Assembly (NCBI GenBank): GCA_021205585.1 | Contig: JAJPXI010000102.1 | Coordinates: 1-17,624, forward strand | Direction of reading: 5' to 3' | Origin: Oscillospiraceae bacterium | GTDB lineage: Bacteria; Bacillota; Clostridia; Oscillospirales; Oscillospiraceae | DNA: 17,624 nt | Shown here: piece by piece, positions 13,778-17,624 of the stretch | Position numbering within the stretch: the stretch's first letter is position 1 | Layout of the letters: every line of letters starts with the position of its first letter | The notes under the pieces: generated by a model | What the model was told of the DNA's origin: nothing | The model's input: the letters and a program-made list of their open reading frames with translations, nothing else | Databases searched by the model: none | Made by a program: the position numbers and the translations under genes

Positions 13778-15370
13778 TCATTCGCAGGCCGGCCATGCGG
13801 AGGTGTCCCAGGTCCGGCCGGACAGTGTGGACAAACGCTGCTCGTCATTCATCAGGCTGTATTTTCTGTGCTGGCTGGAGGGGGTCGCGTCGATGTGCTT
13901 CCAGCCGCCGTTGATATAGACAATCAGCCAATAATGGGTTTTGTCCGTGGTCCAAATCAGCTGGCTGGTGATCCCTTTATAGTCAAAAATCGCTTTCAAA
14001 CACATGGCATGCACATAGCAGTTGCCGGACTTGTTGGTAAAGCCATACCAGACCGGATCACTGCCGCCCCAGTTGGTGGAATAGGAGATGGAGGAGCGAA
14101 CATAATCACGGATGGCCTCCGGATCGTTGCTGAGACTGGAGGCGATGGACGCCACCAGATTGCTGACATCCTCGCTGTCGTGATCAATTACCACTTTTCG
14201 CTTGGATGTAGCGGTATTCCCTGCAGAGTCCGAGGCGGTATAGGTGACGTAGTAGGTACCCGCCGTGTCATAATCCACGCTGTTGGCATTGTAGGATACG
14301 GTACAGCTTCCGTCAACTGCGTCAGTAGCAGAGATCCCGCTGAGATAATTCGGCGCACTGCTGTGCTTGCTCAGGGTGATGGTAGTCAGTCCACTGATGA
14401 CCGGAGCCACGTCATCCTTCTTGACTGTGAATGTGGCATCCGCCGAGGTGACGTTCCCATTGGCATCTTCCGCCTCGATGGTCACGGTGTAAGTACCCAC
14501 GACGCCGTTTTTCAAGTCGGTCATCAGGCGCAACTCCACATCGCCAGAGGCGTCTGAGACAGAGGCAACAAAGCTGTCCAGCGTGGCCGTTTCATTGAAA
14601 TAGATGCTGACATTCTTCAGCTCCAGCGTCGGGGGCGTGGTATCTTCCACCGTCACCGCACAATAAACTGTCTTGCTGCCGGAGGTACTGGCAACGGTAT
14701 ATTCTCCCACGCCGGAGGCGTTGATCTCATCCAGTGCCGCCTGGTCGATCAACTCCTCGCCCTGCGCTTCATTGAGCAACAGATCCTGTTTTGTCAACTC
14801 TGTGCCCAGTTCCAGGGTATAGGATTCGGCCAGCCAGCTATAAGATACCAGACATTCCTGTTGAGTGGCGTTGCCGCTGGCATCTGTCACGACTACCGTG
14901 AGGTACAAATCCTCGTAGGTGTCCACGCTTTCAATCTCCTCCGCAAAGGAGGCGGTGGTCTCCGCATAGTCGTCAATGCTGACGATAAAATCTTCCGGAT
15001 TGGGGACATAATCGATGGATTTCACCACGGTGTCTACAAATTCCACTACAGGCGCAACGGTATCCACCACATGAAGGGTCACGGTTTCTTCCTTGTTCCC
15101 GTGCTTTAAGGTCAGTTCGGTGTCCCCCACGCAGTTGATGTCCACAGTGGAAACATCTGTGACAAAGCTCACCTTGGATGGCTCAGCATACTGCGTCATA
15201 AAGTCCGCAATGCCAACCGATTCTGTACCCAGTTCTATTGTATAATCCTGAAATTTTGGCTGGAGATAATACCAGTACTGATAACCGCCGACAGCGGCTG
15301 CGGCGACCACCACCAGAGCAATGGCCACAATACACGCGATTCCCTTTTTGCTCCTGACAAAGGCTTTCAT
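13778..15370 (-). CDS. Membrane-anchored Ig-repeat protein with transglutaminase-like domain
   Basis: A 530-residue surface protein: a signal anchor (about 10-35, GIACIVAIALVVVAAAAVGG), then four or five Ig-like/HYR-type repeats of about 70-80 residues (for example VGTYTVTIEAEDANGNVTSA and AGTYYVTYTASDSAGNTATS), then a C-terminal transglutaminase-like fold at about 410-505. The triad is visible: C451 in SGNCYVHA, H479 in KTHYWLIVYI and D494 in HIDATPS. Such domains can act as proteases, cross-linkers or amidases on the cell surface. The short tail ends at WDTSAWPACE. GGGGAGAAAGAA precedes the start. It is the second gene of the envelope operon, 34 bases after the VanX-like gene, so a role in wall or surface-polymer remodelling is likely. 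The exact reaction is unknown. Confidence 0.88.
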   Translation of the reverse strand: MKAFVRSKKGIACIVAIALVVVAAAAVGGYQYWYYLQPKFQDYTIELGTESVGIADFMTQYAEPSKVSFVTDVSTVDINCVGDTELTLKHGNKEETVTLHVVDTVAPVVEFVDTVVKSIDYVPNPEDFIVSIDDYAETTASFAEEIESVDTYEDLYLTVVVTDASGNATQQECLVSYSWLAESYTLELGTELTKQDLLLNEAQGEELIDQAALDEINASGVGEYTVASTSGSKTVYCAVTVEDTTPPTLELKNVSIYFNETATLDSFVASVSDASGDVELRLMTDLKNGVVGTYTVTIEAEDANGNVTSADATFTVKKDDVAPVISGLTTITLSKHSSAPNYLSGISATDAVDGSCTVSYNANSVDYDTAGTYYVTYTASDSAGNTATSKRKVVIDHDSEDVSNLVASIASSLSNDPEAIRDYVRSSISYSTNWGGSDPVWYGFTNKSGNCYVHAMCLKAIFDYKGITSQLIWTTDKTHYWLIVYINGGWKHIDATPSSQHRKYSLMNDEQRLSTLSGRTWDTSAWPACE

Positions 15371-15404
15371 TTCTTTCTCCCCTTTATGTTTTTATTTGCA
15401 AGGT

Positions 15405-17471
15405 TTAATCTGATACGACGTATCCGTCGCAGTCAAATACATATGCAACACCAGCAATCGTCGCCGCGCAGTCTGTATAATAGCTGCCGTCAGCATCGCG
15501 ATACCGCCAGCCGTTATCGTCCGCAGTCCAGCCCTCCACGCTGACGCCATCGGATACTGTAGCCAGGGACAACCCGTCTCTGGCCGCGTTGTCCTGAAAA
15601 TGCCACCACTCTGAGGAGAGTGCGCCAAAGCCGGCGGACGTCATGATGGCTGCCAGCGTGTCGGCATTGCTGTTGTTCTCACTGAGGACGGAATAATGAC
15701 TCAGGTCGTGAATAGACGTCTGCATTTCCAGTTCCGTTCCTGTTGCAGCATCCTCCAACGTCAAATCCAGCGCAATGCCCAGATTATGCATGGAGCGGCT
15801 CCGCGCCAGGAACGAGCTCAGGTTGTAGCCGCCCAGCATAACGTCTCGATAGGTCAACGGCATCTCCGTCACGATTTCCGTTCCGTCCTCTGCCGTCTCT
15901 GTGACGATGGTTGGGTCAGGTAAATTCAGACTGTCCAGGCTGACGCCGGTATAGGTTTCAGCAGGAAGGTCACAATCCAGCAGAGCCAATGCAATGTCAT
16001 ACAGCTCCAGTGTCGCCTTGTTTGGACGGAAAGAGTCATAAATTTTCAGGCGATAGCCCTGGGAAAGGGCATTCCGGGCAGCTGTCACCAGCTTTTGGGC
16101 TGTGGGATACAGCAGGGGAACCAGATATTCGCCGTCTGCCAGCATCACATTTTCATAGCCAGTGATGACCGTTCCTGTTACGTCTGGAATCTCAAATTCA
16201 TGCACCATGTACAGGGAATCGACACTGTTTGTAATCTGATAACTGCACAGGCTTCCTATGTATTCCGGCAGATTGATCATGCAGTAGTCGCTGCTGATGT
16301 AGCAAAGCTGTCCATCCGACCATACACCGAAAGCACTGCCCGTCTGCTCCAGCACGCAGTAAGCCTGCATTGCCTCCACCGTCCCGATTTTCTCGGTCAT
16401 CTCCGAATCGGAATAGGCAGGCAAATCGGAAACAGGCCAGACAGTACAGTAAATCGCGCTGGCCTCCGTCTCGCAAATCAGTGTCTCGGAGATGATGCTT
16501 TCCCCGTCCTCCAGTGCACCGCCGAAAACCACAATCCGGTAGCTGTACTGACAGAATGGATTCAGATGCGGCGTGGTATATGCGCAGGTCTCGCCGGCAG
16601 ACACAGTGGTGACTTCTACCCACTCGCCGGTTTCAGCGTCTAAGCATTGAATCTCATAGTGGTCGCCCTTTATCTCCTGCCAGGTGAGGGTGTACACGTT
16701 ATCTCCTTCGCCGGTAATCTCTGCGGCCAGATCCCATCCCAGCAGATCCTCTCTGCTGACAGTCAGCGTAGCGGAGACCGGGCCATAAAGGCAGAAGCCG
16801 TCCCGCTCCCGCTTAACACAGAGGCCGAGCGTATAGGGCTGTCCCACCTCCGGCAAAGGCAAATCCTGTCCCTCACCGAAGGAGATTGACAGTTTTCCCT
16901 CCTCCAAAACGGCCAGGGTCTGAGCGCTCCCGCCGTCCTCCAGCAGAGAAACGCTGCACACATCGCCCTGGGCCATATCGAACGACAGGCGGAGGGTGCC
17001 CGAAGCCTCATCGATGTCCCACGTCAGGTCGGAGACGGCGGGTGTTTCCAGGTCGACTGTCATCTCCAGCGGTTCCTCTCCGGTTCGATGCTGCAGCCCG
17101 ACCGGTGTCCGGTAGTTTACAAAGGATGTGACGCGCAGCACACATGTGTCGATGCCGTCCAAAGCCGGAACAACGCATTGATTTTCTTCTGTCGTGATTC
17201 GATAAAGCGGCGTCGCATCTTCCGATGTACCGTCCTGATCAGTGAGGAGAATCTCCAGCAGATAACCATCGGCACCCTCTGCCGCTGTCCAGGAAAGAGA
17301 CAGAGTGCCGTCTTCCAGCATCTGCGCTGTGAATGTGCCGTCGGCAGGCATGACAGTGTTCTCCGCATTGCGGCGGGGCAACATAAAACCGAACACAAAA
17401 ACAGATATCGCTGCCAGCACCAGAAGCGCAGAAATACATACAATTACAATCCGGTTTTTCCGCTGTGTCAT
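15405..17471 (-). CDS. Exported VanX-like (M15) D-Ala-D-Ala peptidase with FnIII-like and wall-binding repeats
   Basis: A 688-residue modular protein: signal anchor (about 8-30), three fibronectin-III-like modules (about 40-330, for example LSLSWTAAEGADGYLLEI), an SH3-like segment (about 335-400), an M15 peptidase domain (about 405-640) and one choline/cell-wall-binding-like repeat at the end (GWRYRDADGSYYTDC...GVAYVFDCDGY, about 655-685). VanX residues fit: R482 in YDSFRPNK, H562 and D569 in SMHNLGIALDLTL (seven apart), and E621 and H624 in EWWHF. Classical VanX is a cytoplasmic protein of about 200 residues, so an anchored, wall-facing version points to peptidoglycan peptide trimming rather than vancomycin resistance. 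AGGAGGCGGCAG precedes the start. It is first in the operon. I found no convincing promoter in 17472-17574. Confidence 0.88.
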   Translation of the reverse strand: MTQRKNRIVIVCISALLVLAAISVFVFGFMLPRRNAENTVMPADGTFTAQMLEDGTLSLSWTAAEGADGYLLEILLTDQDGTSEDATPLYRITTEENQCVVPALDGIDTCVLRVTSFVNYRTPVGLQHRTGEEPLEMTVDLETPAVSDLTWDIDEASGTLRLSFDMAQGDVCSVSLLEDGGSAQTLAVLEEGKLSISFGEGQDLPLPEVGQPYTLGLCVKRERDGFCLYGPVSATLTVSREDLLGWDLAAEITGEGDNVYTLTWQEIKGDHYEIQCLDAETGEWVEVTTVSAGETCAYTTPHLNPFCQYSYRIVVFGGALEDGESIISETLICETEASAIYCTVWPVSDLPAYSDSEMTEKIGTVEAMQAYCVLEQTGSAFGVWSDGQLCYISSDYCMINLPEYIGSLCSYQITNSVDSLYMVHEFEIPDVTGTVITGYENVMLADGEYLVPLLYPTAQKLVTAARNALSQGYRLKIYDSFRPNKATLELYDIALALLDCDLPAETYTGVSLDSLNLPDPTIVTETAEDGTEIVTEMPLTYRDVMLGGYNLSSFLARSRSMHNLGIALDLTLEDAATGTELEMQTSIHDLSHYSVLSENNSNADTLAAIMTSAGFGALSSEWWHFQDNAARDGLSLATVSDGVSVEGWTADDNGWRYRDADGSYYTDCAATIAGVAYVFDCDGYVVSD

Positions 17472-17574
17472 CTGCCGCCTCCTCGCAATATTTTGTCATA
17501 GAGAGTAAAAACAATAAGTTTTATTTGGGAAAAGACACATAACGTCATCATCCTGAACGACACCTGATAGAGTA

Positions 17575-17624
17575 AGGGAAGGACTGATTAAATCGGCAAG
17601 AGCGGATGGCGAGAAATTTTGCGA
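17575..17624 (+). repeat. Short repeat copy E (cut by window end)
   Basis: After a TA at 17573-17574, the sequence AGGGAAGGACTGATTAAATC and the following roughly 30 bases repeat the start of copies A and B, with only small differences. Its orientation is opposite to copy A, so the window is bracketed by inverted copies. The rest lies outside. Confidence 0.8.

Noticed and set aside
15405..17471. Vancomycin-resistance cluster
   Set aside because: No vanH, vanA-type ligase or vanRS genes are present, and the protein is exported rather than cytoplasmic.
17472..17574. Promoter for the envelope operon
   Set aside because: Several AT-rich hexamers were examined on the minus strand, but none gave an acceptable -35/-10 pair with proper spacing.

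Overview
The window looks like chromosome of an anaerobic Gram-positive bacterium of the Bacillota, most likely a fairly GC-rich member of the Clostridia (gut Oscillospiraceae-like). The evidence is a 'reverse' rubrerythrin with a PerR regulator, strong AGGAGG-type ribosome sites, an FtsX-type exporter with a very large outer domain, an exported VanX-like peptidase with a wall-binding repeat, and an MBOAT/SGNH pair. The species cannot be named from the sequence. No rRNA, tRNA, CRISPR array or transposase gene was seen.

Layout. (1) 1-1500: a copy of a short repeat sits on the remnant of a WrbA/FMN-reductase-like gene. Next to it is the leftward operon perR-rbr (peroxide sensing and peroxide reduction), with a clear promoter and an almost ideal Fur/PerR palindrome. 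(2) 1553-5385: a complete 198-bp element with terminal inverted repeats lies directly upstream of a two-gene ABC exporter (ATPase plus 966-residue permease). (3) 5462-6595: an Rrf2-type regulator and a nitroreductase are divergently transcribed, both with readable sigma-A promoters. (4) 6754-10851: a tightly packed rightward array encodes flavodoxin, three intact sirtuin-like proteins, a TIGR02452/bacterial PARG-type protein, and a broken fourth sirtuin. (5) 10862-17471: a five-gene leftward envelope operon encodes an exported VanX-like M15 peptidase, an Ig-repeat transglutaminase-like protein, an MBOAT acyltransferase, an SGNH-like partner and a lipoprotein.

The most interesting part is region 4. 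All four sirtuin paralogues carry Gln where classical sirtuins have the catalytic His, and all lack the PDFR segment after GAGIS. Three keep the full set of zinc cysteines. They are translationally coupled or nearly so, and are followed by a protein of the family that removes ADP-ribose. My inference is a reversible ADP-ribosylation module (several writers, one eraser) connected to flavin redox chemistry. It resembles the published SirTM/macrodomain operons in logic but differs in its parts: no GcvH-like carrier or lipoate ligase is visible here, and the writer is multiplied. The target is unknown.

A family of short repeats (copies near 1-172, 1553-1750, 5388-5501, 6596-6665 and 17575-end) punctuates almost every block boundary. 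They overlap or abut gene ends and appear in both orientations, so they probably helped assemble and rearrange this accessory region.
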